From NCBI RefSeq assembly GCF_900115555.1, contig NZ_FOWX01000031.1:1-64000 (forward strand): a DNA stretch of 64,000 bases, in the 5' to 3' direction. Under the pieces are notes generated by a model that saw only the letters and a list, made by a program, of their open reading frames with translations, did no database searches and was not told where the DNA came from. The position numbers and the translations under genes are program-made. Source of the DNA: Pseudomonas borbori (GTDB lineage Bacteria; Pseudomonadota; Gammaproteobacteria; Pseudomonadales; Pseudomonadaceae). Positions within the stretch are counted from its first letter, which is position 1. Each line of letters begins with the position of its first letter. Below, one piece after another: positions 26,645 to 35,760 of this stretch.

Positions 26645-26733
26645 GCTGTGCCTCCTGGCCGGTTGCACATAACCGGCCGCCTCGCTGGACTGCCGACGGC
26701 CCGCAGACATGCCCGGAAAGAAAACCGCCCAGG

Positions 26734-26751
26734 CAAACGGACGGTCGTTTG
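26734..26751. promoter_or_regulatory. Inverted repeat CAAACG-N6-CGTTTG in a divergent intergenic region
   Basis: A perfect 6-bp dyad with centre GACGGT lies between the divergent lipoprotein and MscS-like genes. Its size and symmetry resemble TetR-type operators. No regulator gene is adjacent, so this is only a candidate. Confidence 0.35.
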
Positions 26752-26860
26752 TTAAGGTACGCCCTCGTCGCCTTCCGGAGTCCTCGTTCAAGCAATAGCC
26801 TACTCCCGATGCGGGACGCCAGGAAGACGCCATCAGTCCACGGAGCAAGCGAGGATCGCC

Positions 26861-28105
26861 ATGCAAGCACATTACGCCACTACCCTCGAGTGGCTTGAAC
26901 GCTACCCCGAACTGCATACGCTGATCAGCCTGATCCTGTTGCTGCTGGCGGCCTGGCTCGGCAACTGGGTAGTCAAGCGCATCCTCGTGCGCGGCCTGTA
27001 CCGGGTACTCAAGGCCACGCCCCTGGGCCAGGACCAGGCACTCTCCGACTCGCGGATCATCGCCCGCCTGGCCAATGTAGTGCCGGCGCTGATCCTCTCC
27101 GCCGGGATCGGCCTGGTGCCGCACCTGCCCGCCGCCGCGGTCACGGTGGCGCGCAACGTCTGCAGCGCCTTTATCGTGCTGACCGTCGCCCTGGCGATCA
27201 GCGCCAGCCTGAGCCTGATGAACCTGTTCTACCGGCGCCGCCCGAATGCCCACCTGAAGCCGATCAAGGGCTACGTCCAGGTGGTCAAGATCCTGGTGTT
27301 CGTCATCGCCGCCATCCTCATCATCGCCACCCTGATCGACCGCTCGCCGCTGATCCTGCTCTCGGGCCTCGGCGCCATGGCCGCGGTGCTGATGCTGATC
27401 TTCCAAGACACCCTGCTGTCGCTGGTGGCCAGCGTGCAGATCACCTCCAGCGACATCATCCGGGTCGGTGACTGGGTCGAGATGCCGCAACTGAATGCCG
27501 ATGGCGACGTGATCGACATCGCCCTGCACACGGTCAAGGTGCAGAACTGGGACAAGACCATCACCAGCATCCCGACCAAGCGCTTTATCAGCGACCCGTT
27601 CAAGAACTGGCGCGGCATGCAGGAGTGCGGTGGGCGGCGGATCAAGCGCAGCTTGCTGCTCGACCAGACCAGCATCAGCTTCCTCGGCCCGGAACAGATT
27701 GCCCGCCTGCAGCGCTTTCTGCTGCTCGGTCAGTACCTAAGCAGCAAACAGAGCGAGCTGCTCAGCTGGAACACTGCACTGGCCGAGGCCAGCCAAGAGC
27801 CGGCGAATACCCGCAGGGTCACCAACATCGGCACCTTCCGCGCCTATGTCGAACACTACCTGCGTCAGCACCCGGGCATCCATCAGGAGATGACCCAGCT
27901 GGTCAGGCAACTGCACCCGACAGCGGATGGCCTGCCGCTGGAGCTGTATTGCTTCACCAACACCACCGCCTGGGGCAGCTACGAGAGCATCCAGTCGGAT
28001 ATCTTCGACCACCTGCTGGCGATCCTCCCCGAGTTCGGCCTGCGGGTGTTCCAGCACCCCAGCGGCGCCGACCTGCGCGCATGGCATGCCGGATCGCCGG
28101 CCTGA
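26861..28105 (+). CDS. MscS-family mechanosensitive ion channel (YbdG-like)
   Basis: The 414-residue protein has several N-terminal membrane helices. The MscS pore and beta domain follow: G-L-G-A-M-A-A-V-L-M-L-I-F-Q-D-T near residue 170, then G-D-W-V-E-M-P and a long cytoplasmic C-terminal domain. The W-V-E-M-P and F-x-N-W-R-G-M-Q-E-C-G-G-R-R-I-K segments fit the YbdG/miniconductance subgroup. Such channels open under osmotic downshock. Confidence 0.9.
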   Translation: MQAHYATTLEWLERYPELHTLISLILLLLAAWLGNWVVKRILVRGLYRVLKATPLGQDQALSDSRIIARLANVVPALILSAGIGLVPHLPAAAVTVARNVCSAFIVLTVALAISASLSLMNLFYRRRPNAHLKPIKGYVQVVKILVFVIAAILIIATLIDRSPLILLSGLGAMAAVLMLIFQDTLLSLVASVQITSSDIIRVGDWVEMPQLNADGDVIDIALHTVKVQNWDKTITSIPTKRFISDPFKNWRGMQECGGRRIKRSLLLDQTSISFLGPEQIARLQRFLLLGQYLSSKQSELLSWNTALAEASQEPANTRRVTNIGTFRAYVEHYLRQHPGIHQEMTQLVRQLHPTADGLPLELYCFTNTTAWGSYESIQSDIFDHLLAILPEFGLRVFQHPSGADLRAWHAGSPA

Positions 28106-28110
28106 CGCGC

Positions 28111-28148
28111 CGCTGTGATTGCGCCTCGCGGGCGGCGCAATCACAGCG
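28111..28148. terminator. Strong 15-bp hairpin after the MscS-like gene
   Basis: CGCTGTGATTGCGCC pairs perfectly with GGCGCAATCACAGCG. It starts 6 bases after the stop codon but has no T tract, so it may be a transcript-end stabiliser rather than an intrinsic terminator. Confidence 0.45.
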
Positions 28149-28276
28149 CGCAATCAATCCAAAACCTTACCCACCTCAGCGCAATTAAAAACCACTAAAG
28201 CAAGCTAAACGCGCTTTATCACCAATTTTCCAGCAATGCTTGCCAGCTTTAGCCCTAGCTGGTTAGGGTTGACGCC

Positions 28277-28354
28277 ATGAACGCTAACCACCGCCTCCTT
28301 CTCCTGCGCCAACACGCCAGCCTCTGCCTGGTCGGCCAGCGACTGCGTGACTGA
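28277..28354 (+). CDS. Putative leucine-rich leader peptide upstream of leuA
   Basis: A 25-codon reading frame, M-N-A-N-H-R-L-L-L-L-R-Q-H then a tail with three more Leu, lies 70 bases upstream of leuA. The four consecutive Leu codons are CTC CTT CTC CTG. This is what a leucine attenuator leader would look like. I could not find a clear terminator/antiterminator pair, so the mechanism is inferred from the peptide and its position. The rest of the 28149-28276 spacer shows no gene. Confidence 0.6.
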   Translation: MNANHRLLLLRQHASLCLVGQRLRD

Positions 28355-28424
28355 ACCGCACCGCCTCACTTACCTCGATTTTGCCTGGCCACCCTCCTGC
28401 GGCCGCCGCTAAAAGGATTACACC

Positions 28425-30095
28425 ATGAGCATGCTCAAAGACCCGTCCAGCAAGTACCGCGCCTTCCCGACCATCGACCTTCCGGATCGCACCTGGCCGT
28501 CGAAGACCATCAGCCAGGTGCCGATCTGGTGCAGCTCGGACCTGCGCGACGGCAACCAGTCGCTGATCGAGCCGATGGATGCGGCGAAGAAGATGCGCTT
28601 CTTCAAGACCCTGGTGCAGGTCGGCATAAAGCAGATCGAAGTAGGCTTCCCCTCCGCTTCGCAGACCGATTTCGACTTCGTCCGCGAGCTGATCGAAGGC
28701 GGCCATATCCCCGACGACACCTGTATCCAGGTGCTGACCCAGGCCCGCGAAGACCTGATCACTCGCACCTTCGAATCCCTGGTCGGCGCCAAACAGGCCA
28801 TCGTTCACGTCTACAACGCCACCGCGCCGAGCTTCCGCCGCATCGTGTTCAACCAGGACAAGGCCGGGGTAGTCGCTATCGCGGTGAATGCCGCGCAGAT
28901 CATCAAGGACCTCGCCGCCCGCCAGCCGCAGACCCGCTGGACCTTCCAGTATTCGCCGGAGATCTTCACCTCCACCGAGCTGGAATTTGCCGTGGAAGTC
29001 TGCGATGCGGTGCTCGATGTCTGGCAACCGACTCCGGACAACAAGGCGATCCTCAACCTGCCGGCCACCGTGGAAGTGGCCACGCCGAACGTCTACGCCG
29101 ACCAGATCGAATGGTTCGGCCGCCATATCAGCCGCCGCGACAGCGTGCTGATCAGCCTGCACACCCATAACGACCGTGGCACCGGCGTGGCCGCCAGCGA
29201 GCTGGGCCTGATGGCCGGCGCCGACCGTGTCGAAGGCTGCCTGTTCGGCAACGGCGAGCGCACCGGCAACGTCGACCTGGTCAACCTGGCGCTGAACCTC
29301 TACACCCAGGGCATCCACCCGGGCCTGGACTTTTCCGACATCGACAACGTGCGCAAGGTGGTCGAGGAGTGCAACCAGATTCCCGTGCACCCGCGTCACC
29401 CCTATGTCGGCGACCTGGTACACACCGCGTTTTCCGGCTCGCACCAGGACGCGATCCGCAAGGGCTTCAGCCAGCAGGACCCGAACGGCATCTGGGAAGT
29501 GCCCTACCTGCCGATCGACCCGGCCGATATCGGTCGCAGCTACGAGGCGGTGATCCGCGTCAACAGCCAGTCCGGCAAGGGCGGCATCAGCTACCTGCTG
29601 GAGCAGGAATACGGCATCTGCCTGCCGCGGCGTATGCAGATCGAGTTCAGCCAGGTGGTGCAGAAGGAAACCGACCGACTCGGCCTGGAAATGAGCGCCG
29701 CGCAGATCCACCAGTTGCTCGACCGCGAATACCTGCAAGCCACCACGCCCTATGCCCTGCAAGGCCATCGCCTGCAGGAAGAGAACGCGACCTGCGCGGT
29801 CGACGTGGAAGTTGTCAGCGAGGGCGAAAGCCAGCACTGGCGCGGCATCGGCAAGGGCCCGCTGGAGGCCCTGGTCGCCGGTTTGCCGATGACCGTGGAG
29901 ATAATGGACTACAGCGAGCACGCCATTGGCGCCGGCACCAACGCCAAGGCCGCGGCCTATATCGAACTGCGGGTGGGCGGCGGCCGCGCCCTGCATGGCG
30001 TCGGCATCGACGAGAACCTGACCACCGCGAGCTTCCGCGCCCTGTTCAGCGCCCTCAACCGCGCCCTGGCCCAGGCCGAGGCGCAGGCGGCCTGA
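28425..30095 (+). CDS. leuA: 2-isopropylmalate synthase
   Basis: LeuA condenses acetyl-CoA and 2-oxoisovalerate, the first committed step to leucine, and is usually inhibited by leucine. The 556-residue protein has the catalytic D-L-R-D-G-N-Q-S near residue 40 and the metal-binding H-T-H-N-D-R-G near 245. It also has a C-terminal regulatory LeuA dimer domain. AAGGA lies 7 bases before the ATG. An upstream Leu-rich leader peptide suggests attenuation. Confidence 0.97.
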   Translation: MSMLKDPSSKYRAFPTIDLPDRTWPSKTISQVPIWCSSDLRDGNQSLIEPMDAAKKMRFFKTLVQVGIKQIEVGFPSASQTDFDFVRELIEGGHIPDDTCIQVLTQAREDLITRTFESLVGAKQAIVHVYNATAPSFRRIVFNQDKAGVVAIAVNAAQIIKDLAARQPQTRWTFQYSPEIFTSTELEFAVEVCDAVLDVWQPTPDNKAILNLPATVEVATPNVYADQIEWFGRHISRRDSVLISLHTHNDRGTGVAASELGLMAGADRVEGCLFGNGERTGNVDLVNLALNLYTQGIHPGLDFSDIDNVRKVVEECNQIPVHPRHPYVGDLVHTAFSGSHQDAIRKGFSQQDPNGIWEVPYLPIDPADIGRSYEAVIRVNSQSGKGGISYLLEQEYGICLPRRMQIEFSQVVQKETDRLGLEMSAAQIHQLLDREYLQATTPYALQGHRLQEENATCAVDVEVVSEGESQHWRGIGKGPLEALVAGLPMTVEIMDYSEHAIGAGTNAKAAAYIELRVGGGRALHGVGIDENLTTASFRALFSALNRALAQAEAQAA

Positions 30096-30170
30096 CACAG
30101 ACCGCAACAGCAAAACGCCGGGCATTACCCGACGTCTTGCTTATCCGCACCTATGCAAGCCCTACGGGGC

Positions 30171-30270
30171 CGTAGGGTGGATGACGCTTGATTCATCCAC
30201 CAACTGCGATGGTGGATGAAAAAAGCGTCAGCTACGCGCCCCGATCCACCCTCCACTGCATCCGGGCTAC
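30171..30270. repeat. Extragenic inverted repeat GTAGGGTGGAT...ATCCACCCT
   Basis: GTAGGGTGGATGACGCTT and TTCATCCACC are mirrored by GGTGGATGAA, AAGCGTC and ATCCACCCTC. The block ends with CTGCATCCGGGCTACG, a module also seen reversed near 16762. It fills the convergent spacer between leuA and the amidase gene. Confidence 0.6.
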
Positions 30271-31049
30271 GTCAATACGAAAGCATCGGCATCCCGATCA
30301 GCCGGAAAACGCTGACGATAGGCGGCCAACTCATGGGCCCTGAGCGTTACCCGGAACACGCCGCCTGCATCGCCGGCCGCCAATAGCGTATCGCCCTGAA
30401 AATCCAGCACTTGGCTGTCGCCGCTGTAGGCATGGCCCTTGCCGTCCTGACCGATGCGGTTCACCGCCGCCACGTAGCAGAGGTTCTCGATGGCCCGCGC
30501 CGGCAGCAGGCGGTTCCAGTGCTGGCGCCGCGCCGCCGGCCAGTTGGCGACATACAGCAGCAGGTCGGTGCTGTGCGGGTCGCGGCTCCAGACCGGGAAA
30601 CGCAGGTCGTAACAAATCAGTGGGCGGATGCGCCAACCGTTCAGTTCCAGCAGCAGCTGGTGCTCACCCGCCGCGTAGTGCTTGTGTTCGCCGGCCATAC
30701 GAAACAGGTGGCGCTTGTCGTAGTGGGCCAGGCTGCCATCCGGTCGCGCCCAGAGCAGACGATTGCGGTAGGAGCCGTCAGCCGCCTGGATGATCAGGCT
30801 GCCGCAGATCACCGCCTGCAGGTGCGCCGCCTGCTCCAGTAACCACTGGCTGGTCGGGCCATTTTCCGGCTCGGCCAAGGCCGCCGAGTCCATCGAGAAA
30901 CCGGTGCTGAACATCTCCGGCAGCACGATCAGGTCGGCGCCTCGAGCCTGCTCCAGCAACAGCTGAAACTGCGCGCGATTGGCGGCCGGATCCTGCCAGG
31001 CCAGTTCGCTCTGGATCAGCGCCAGTTCGAGATCGGGTTTATCGCTCAT
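30267..31049 (-). CDS. Carbon-nitrogen hydrolase, omega-amidase (YafV/Nit2-like)
   Basis: From the ATG at 31049 the product is 260 residues. The nitrilase triad is present: Glu in L-P-E-M-F-S-T-G-F, Lys in Y-D-K-R-H-L-F and Cys in L-I-C-Y-D-L-R-F-P. The M-F-S-T-G-F pattern fits YafV-type omega-amidases, which hydrolyse 2-oxoglutaramate-type products of transamination. The gene directly follows a methionine-type aminotransferase (14 bases), the usual pairing in methionine salvage. Confidence 0.92.
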   Translation of the reverse strand: MSDKPDLELALIQSELAWQDPAANRAQFQLLLEQARGADLIVLPEMFSTGFSMDSAALAEPENGPTSQWLLEQAAHLQAVICGSLIIQAADGSYRNRLLWARPDGSLAHYDKRHLFRMAGEHKHYAAGEHQLLLELNGWRIRPLICYDLRFPVWSRDPHSTDLLLYVANWPAARRQHWNRLLPARAIENLCYVAAVNRIGQDGKGHAYSGDSQVLDFQGDTLLAAGDAGGVFRVTLRAHELAAYRQRFPADRDADAFVLT

Positions 31050-31063
31050 CGGGACTCCACTGC

Positions 31064-32212
31064 CTACACCACGCATAGTTTTTCCGCCGCCTGCGCCAGG
31101 GTTTCCTCGCGTTTGGCGAAGCAGAACCGCACCAGACGCAGATCCTTGGGCGGCTGCTGGTAGAACACCGACACCGGAATGGCCGCCACGCCATGCTCGC
31201 GGGTCAGCCACTCGGCCATCGCCAGATCATCCAGGTCATCGCGAATCGCCGAGTAGTCGGCCAGCTGGAAATAGGTGCCGGCGGCGCAACTGAAACTGAA
31301 GCGCGAACCCGCCAACAGATCGCAAAACAGGTCGCGCTTGGCCTGGTAGAAGGCCGGCAGCTCTTCGACATGCTCGGGATGCTCGGCCATGTAGTCGGCC
31401 AGCGCCCACTGCAGCGGGGTGACGCCGCAGAAGCTGACGTACTGATGGACCTTGCGCAGCTCCGCGCTCAAGGCCGGCGGCGCCACCACATAGCCGGTCT
31501 TCCAGCCGGTGACGTGATAGGTCTTGCCGAACGAGCTGACCACCAAGGCACGTTGGTACAGTTCCTCGTGGGCCAGCACGCTGGCATGCCTGACGCCGTC
31601 GAACACCAGATGCTCGTAGACCTCGTCGCTGATCAGGTAGATATCGCGCTCACGGATCAGCACCGCCAAGCGCTCCAGCTCGGCCGCCGAGATCAGCGCG
31701 CCGCTGGGATTGTGCGGGCTGTTGAGGATGATCAGCCGGGTCCTGTCGCTCAGCGCCTCGCCCAGGCGTTGCCAGTCGATGGCGAAACCGGGCAAGGCCA
31801 GCGGCACATGCACGCAGCGCCCTCCGGCCAGCTCGACCGAGGGTTCGTAGCTGTCGTAACAGGGGTCGAAGACGATGACCTCGTCGCCTGGCCGGATCAG
31901 CGCCTGGATCGCACAGAAGATCGCCTGGGTCGCCCCCGGGGTGATGGTCACTTCGCTGTCGGCGCTGACCGTGCGGCCATAGCAGCGGGCGATCTTCGCC
32001 GCCACCTGTTCGCGCAACGCCGGCAGGCCGGTCATGGGCGCGTACTGGTTATGCCCGGCCAGCACATGCCGGCCAACCGCCTCGCGCAAGGCCTGCGGGC
32101 CGTCGAAGTCGGGAAAGCCCTGGGACAGGTTGAGTGCCCCGGTTTCCATGGCGAGCTGCGACATGCGGGTGAAGATGGTGGTGCCGACGTTGGGTAGTTT
32201 GCTGATGATCAT
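31064..32212 (-). CDS. PLP-dependent aminotransferase (methionine/glutamine aminotransferase, YbdL-like)
   Basis: The 382-residue fold-type I aminotransferase shows N-L-S-Q-G-F-P-D-F near residue 28, N-S-P-H-N-P-S-G near 164 and the PLP lysine in S-S-F-G-K-T-Y-H-V-T-G-W near 232. These match YbdL-type enzymes, which prefer methionine and related 2-oxo acids. It is paired with the omega-amidase gene, which removes the 2-oxo amide produced when glutamine is the donor. Confidence 0.92.
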   Translation of the reverse strand: MIISKLPNVGTTIFTRMSQLAMETGALNLSQGFPDFDGPQALREAVGRHVLAGHNQYAPMTGLPALREQVAAKIARCYGRTVSADSEVTITPGATQAIFCAIQALIRPGDEVIVFDPCYDSYEPSVELAGGRCVHVPLALPGFAIDWQRLGEALSDRTRLIILNSPHNPSGALISAAELERLAVLIRERDIYLISDEVYEHLVFDGVRHASVLAHEELYQRALVVSSFGKTYHVTGWKTGYVVAPPALSAELRKVHQYVSFCGVTPLQWALADYMAEHPEHVEELPAFYQAKRDLFCDLLAGSRFSFSCAAGTYFQLADYSAIRDDLDDLAMAEWLTREHGVAAIPVSVFYQQPPKDLRLVRFCFAKREETLAQAAEKLCVV

Positions 32213-32279
32213 CGATGACGATATCCCTGGATCAAGCGCCGGGCGTGAGCGCGACTGATGCGGCAGGATAGCCCAACCC

Positions 32280-32312
32280 CCGGAAAGGCAAAAGGCACCC
32301 GCAGGTGCCTTT
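32280..32312 (-). terminator. Rho-independent terminator downstream of der
   Basis: AAAGGCACC and GGTGCCTTT form a perfect 9-bp stem with a 4-base loop (32291-32312). The minus-strand continuation TTTTGCCTTTCC forms the T-rich tail. It ends the leftward der cluster. Confidence 0.75.
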
Positions 32313-32333
32313 ATGGAGCGTTCAGTCGCACGC

Positions 32334-33806
32334 CTAGCGCTTGTCCTTGCGCTTCTTCTCGGCCTTCTTGTGGTGGCTCATCAGACGGCGCTTCTTGTTC
32401 ACCTGACGGTCGGTGAGGGTGTTCTTGTTGCCCTCGTAGGGGTTCTCGCCGCCCTTGAACTCGATGCGGATCGGCGTACCGACCAGCTTGAGCACGCGCC
32501 TGTAGGTGTTCTCCAGGTAGCGCACATAGGACTTGGGCACCGCCTCGACCTGGTTGCCGTGGATCACGATCAGCGGCGGGTTGGCGCCACCGAGGTGGGC
32601 GTAGCGCAGCTTGATCCGCCGGTTGTTGACCATGGGCGGCGCGTGATCGCCGACCGCGTCTTCGAGAATCTGGGTCAGGCGGTTGGTCGGCCAGCGGGTG
32701 ATAGCCGACTTGAACGAGTCCTGCACCGACTTGTACAGATGACCGACGCCGGTGCCGTGCAGGGCCGAGATGAAGTGGATGTCGGCGAAGTCGACGAAGA
32801 ACAACCGGCGTTGCAGCTCGGTCTTCACGTAGTCGCGTTCGCTGGGCTCCATGCCGTCCCACTTGTTCAGGGCGATGACCAGGGCGCGACCGCTTTCCAG
32901 AACGAAGCCGAGCAGGTTGAGGTCGTGGTCGACCACCCCTTCACGGGCATCCATGACGAACACCACGACGTTGGAGTCCTGGATCGCCTGCAGGGTCTTG
33001 ACCACCGAGAACTTTTCCACCGCCTCGAAGATCTTGCCGCGCCGGCGCACGCCGGCGGTGTCGATCAGGGTGTACTTCTCGCCATCGCGCTCGAAGGGAA
33101 TATAGATGCTGTCGCGGGTGGTGCCGGCCTGGTCATAGACGATCACCCGGTCTTCACCGAGCATGCGGTTGACCAGGGTCGACTTGCCGACGTTGGGCCG
33201 GCCGATGATCGCCAGCTTGATCCCGTCCTTCTCGCTCGGGCCGGGAATGCGCTTGGCTTCCTGACCTTCGAGCACGACTTCTTCTTCCTCGCCCTCCGCA
33301 GGCTCGGTTTCATCCTTGGGAAAGGAACCCAGCACGGCTTCGAGCATCTGGGTGATGCCGCGGCCGTGGGCGCCGGCAATCGCCAGGGACTCGCCCATGC
33401 CCATGCTGGCGAACTCGGCGCGGGCCAGGTCGGGGTCGAGGTTGTCGACCTTGTTGATCACCAGGAAGCTGCGCTTGTTACGCCGACGCAGGTGCTCGCC
33501 GATCATCTGATCGGAGGCCGACAAGCCGGCCCGCGCATCCACCATGAACAGCACGGCATCGGCTTCTTCGATGGCCTGCAGCGACTGCTCGGCCATCTTC
33601 GCGTCGATGCCCTCCTCGTCACCGGAGATACCCCCGGTGTCGATGACGATGTAGGTACGGCCCTGCCACTTGGCCTCGCCGTATTGACGATCTCGGGTCA
33701 GACCGGACAGGTCGCCGACAATCGCGTCGCGGCTTTTGGTCAAGCGATTGAACAGGGTGGACTTGCCGACGTTCGGGCGGCCCACCAGGGCAATTACGGG
33801 AACCAT
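32334..33806 (-). CDS. der: Ribosome-associated GTPase Der (EngA)
   Basis: Der is an essential tandem-GTPase factor for 50S assembly. The ATG at 33806 gives 490 residues. Two G domains each start with G-R-P-N-V-G-K-S-T-L (near residues 8 and 204), with N-K-V-D and N-K-W-D specificity motifs, an acidic linker (E-G-E-E-E-E) and a C-terminal KH-like domain with a Lys-rich tail. It is the last gene of the leftward cluster that includes bamB, with a terminator-like hairpin between them. Confidence 0.98.
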   Translation of the reverse strand: MVPVIALVGRPNVGKSTLFNRLTKSRDAIVGDLSGLTRDRQYGEAKWQGRTYIVIDTGGISGDEEGIDAKMAEQSLQAIEEADAVLFMVDARAGLSASDQMIGEHLRRRNKRSFLVINKVDNLDPDLARAEFASMGMGESLAIAGAHGRGITQMLEAVLGSFPKDETEPAEGEEEEVVLEGQEAKRIPGPSEKDGIKLAIIGRPNVGKSTLVNRMLGEDRVIVYDQAGTTRDSIYIPFERDGEKYTLIDTAGVRRRGKIFEAVEKFSVVKTLQAIQDSNVVVFVMDAREGVVDHDLNLLGFVLESGRALVIALNKWDGMEPSERDYVKTELQRRLFFVDFADIHFISALHGTGVGHLYKSVQDSFKSAITRWPTNRLTQILEDAVGDHAPPMVNNRRIKLRYAHLGGANPPLIVIHGNQVEAVPKSYVRYLENTYRRVLKLVGTPIRIEFKGGENPYEGNKNTLTDRQVNKKRRLMSHHKKAEKKRKDKR

Positions 33807-33832
33807 TAGGCTCTCCACTTCGTTATTTCAGA

Positions 33833-33862
33833 AAATACAAAAGCCGCTGCAGGGGCAGCGGC
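33833..33862 (-). terminator. Intergenic hairpin with T-rich tail between bamB and der
   Basis: GCCGCTGC and GCAGCGGC form an 8-bp GC stem with a 4-base loop. The minus strand continues TTTTGTATTTTC. It could partly terminate transcription after bamB and lower der expression. Confidence 0.65.
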
Positions 33863-33934
33863 CGGAATTCACACTACGAGATGGCCAGCTACACCGCCTC
33901 GCGGTGCAGCAGAGCCAAACGCTCTAGCAGTGGG

Positions 33935-35074
33935 TCACTTGATGGTCAGTGCGACCAGTTTGCCACTATTACCAAAGGCATACAGCCAGTTACCGACCAC
34001 CAGCGGACGAGCACGCAGACCATCGCTGTCGATACGCTCACGGCCAACGAAACGCCCATCTACCTGGCTGATCAGGTGCAGATAACCTTCCAGATCGCCG
34101 AAGGCCAGGTAGCTGGAGAACACTTCCGGAGCCGATAGCTGGCGACGGGCCAAGGCATCGTTGCTCCACAACGCCGAGGTGGAACGCTCGTCGATGCCTT
34201 CTACCGTACCGTTGGCCAGGCTGACATAGACGTTGCCGAAGCCCTGGGCCACGCCGACCGAACTGGAAGCCTCACGCTGCCACAGCACCCGTCCGCTTTC
34301 CATATCCAGCGCCGCGACACGGCCCTGGTAGCTGACCGCGTACAGGCTGCCACCCGACAGCAGCAGGCCGCCGTCGATGTCCACCACACGCTCGAGCTCG
34401 GAGCGCCCTTGCGGAACAGCCACGCGCTGCTCCCAAACCGGAAGACCGCGCTGGGCATCGAGGGCAATGACCTTGCCACTCGACAGGCCGGCAATCGCCA
34501 GACGGTTGGTCAGCACCGGACTGCCGGTGCCGCGCAGGGTCAGGACCGCCGGGGTGTTGTCAAACAGCCAGCGCTGGCTGCCGCTGTTGGCATCCAGGGC
34601 AATCAGCCGATCGTCCTGAGTCTGCACCAGCACGATGTCGCCATTGATCGCCGGGGCGGCAAGCACCTCGCTGGCCACTCGCGCGCGCCACTTTTCCTCG
34701 CCGGAGCTGGCATCGAGGGCAATGATCTCGCCTTTCAGCGTGCCGACGACCACCAGGCCGTAACCGGCACCGACCGCACCCGAAACCGGCAGGTCCAGGT
34801 CCTGTTTCCAGAGCACCTTGCCGGTCATGCGCTCGAGCGCCATGACCAGGCCTTCGACATCGGCCGCGTAGATGCTGTCACCGTCGACAGCGGGTACCAG
34901 CATGTTGAAGGTTTCGCCCTGACCTTCACCGATCGAGCGGCTCCACTCTTTCTGCAATACCACTTCTTCTTCGAAGTCAGGCAGATCGGCGGGGGGTAGT
35001 TCCTTCTTACTGTTGCTGCTGCAACCCACAGCCAAAACGGCCAGGGCCAGCAGTGCGGCATTTTTCCAACGCAT
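33935..35074 (-). CDS. bamB: Outer membrane protein assembly factor BamB
   Basis: BamB is a lipoprotein of the BAM complex that inserts beta-barrel proteins. The ATG at 35074 lies about 11 bases after AAAGGGGA and gives 379 residues. The lipobox is L-A-V-G-C-S-S. The body is an eight-bladed PQQ-like propeller with repeated G-x-V-x-A-L-D/W motifs. An ATG at 35086 overlaps the ribosome-binding site itself, so I rejected it. The start lies just past the yfgM-like stop. Confidence 0.96.
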   Translation of the reverse strand: MRWKNAALLALAVLAVGCSSNSKKELPPADLPDFEEEVVLQKEWSRSIGEGQGETFNMLVPAVDGDSIYAADVEGLVMALERMTGKVLWKQDLDLPVSGAVGAGYGLVVVGTLKGEIIALDASSGEEKWRARVASEVLAAPAINGDIVLVQTQDDRLIALDANSGSQRWLFDNTPAVLTLRGTGSPVLTNRLAIAGLSSGKVIALDAQRGLPVWEQRVAVPQGRSELERVVDIDGGLLLSGGSLYAVSYQGRVAALDMESGRVLWQREASSSVGVAQGFGNVYVSLANGTVEGIDERSTSALWSNDALARRQLSAPEVFSSYLAFGDLEGYLHLISQVDGRFVGRERIDSDGLRARPLVVGNWLYAFGNSGKLVALTIK

Positions 35075-35078
35075 CACG

Positions 35079-35723
35079 TCACGCATCCCCTTTGGCCAAA
35101 TCGTCGAGCTTCATTTGCAAGCCACCCACAGCAGCCTCTTCGGCAAGCGCTGCCTTGGCTTTTACATAGGCGGCATAGGCGTCATCGCTGCGACCCAAGG
35201 CCACCAACAGGTCGCCCTTGAGCTCTTCACGGCTGGCGAGATAGGCCTGATCGGCATCGCCCTCGAGCAGCTTGAGCGCCTCCTCGACCTTGTCCTGGGC
35301 AGCCAGTACACGGGCCAGACGCTGACGGGCCAATTCAGCCAGGGTGTCGTCCACCGGCTTGTCGACGATCGCCTGCAACTCGGCCGCAGCGTCGTCCAGC
35401 TTGCCGGACTCGACCGCCACCTTGGCGACGAACAGGCTGCCGTACTGGGCATAGTGGCTGCCGGCAAAATCGCTCTTGAGCCTGTTGGCCAGTTCGGCAA
35501 CCTTGGCCGGATCGGGCTGGCCACTCGGGTTCAACGCGGTTTCCAGCAGTTGCTGATAAACCAGCGAAGCGCCATGAGCCTGGCTGGCCTGGTATTTCTG
35601 CCAGGCCTGCCAGCCGAACACCAGCACCAGCGCCAATACGCTGCCGGTGAGCAATGGCTTGCCGTTGCGCTGCCACCAGTCCTTGATTACCGCCAGCTCT
35701 TCTTCATCGGTACGCGAAACCAC
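35079..35723 (-). CDS. yfgM: YfgM-family tetratricopeptide membrane protein
   Basis: YfgM-like proteins anchor to the inner membrane and work with periplasmic chaperones and the Sec translocon. No suitable ATG exists. The GTG at 35723 follows AGGAG by 7 bases and gives 214 residues starting (M)-V-S-R-T-D-E-E-E-L. A single membrane helix lies near residues 22-40, followed by a TPR_21-like periplasmic domain. It sits between hisS and bamB, the conserved position. Confidence 0.88.
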   Translation of the reverse strand: MVSRTDEEELAVIKDWWQRNGKPLLTGSVLALVLVFGWQAWQKYQASQAHGASLVYQQLLETALNPSGQPDPAKVAELANRLKSDFAGSHYAQYGSLFVAKVAVESGKLDDAAAELQAIVDKPVDDTLAELARQRLARVLAAQDKVEEALKLLEGDADQAYLASREELKGDLLVALGRSDDAYAAYVKAKAALAEEAAVGGLQMKLDDLAKGDA

Positions 35724-35760
35724 CCAGATACTCCTATTCGCTAAATCGCTTAACAGCCTG

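Noticed and set aside
28284..30125. A 613-codon leftward frame opposite leuA
   Set aside because: It is a shadow of leuA with no recognisable domain or ribosome-binding site.
30114..30138. A leuA terminator
   Set aside because: ACGCCGGG/CCCGACGT pairs imperfectly and has no T run, so it is too weak to call.
35075..35086. bamB start at the ATG at 35086
   Set aside because: This ATG overlaps the AAAGGGGA ribosome-binding site; the ATG at 35074 is well spaced from it.
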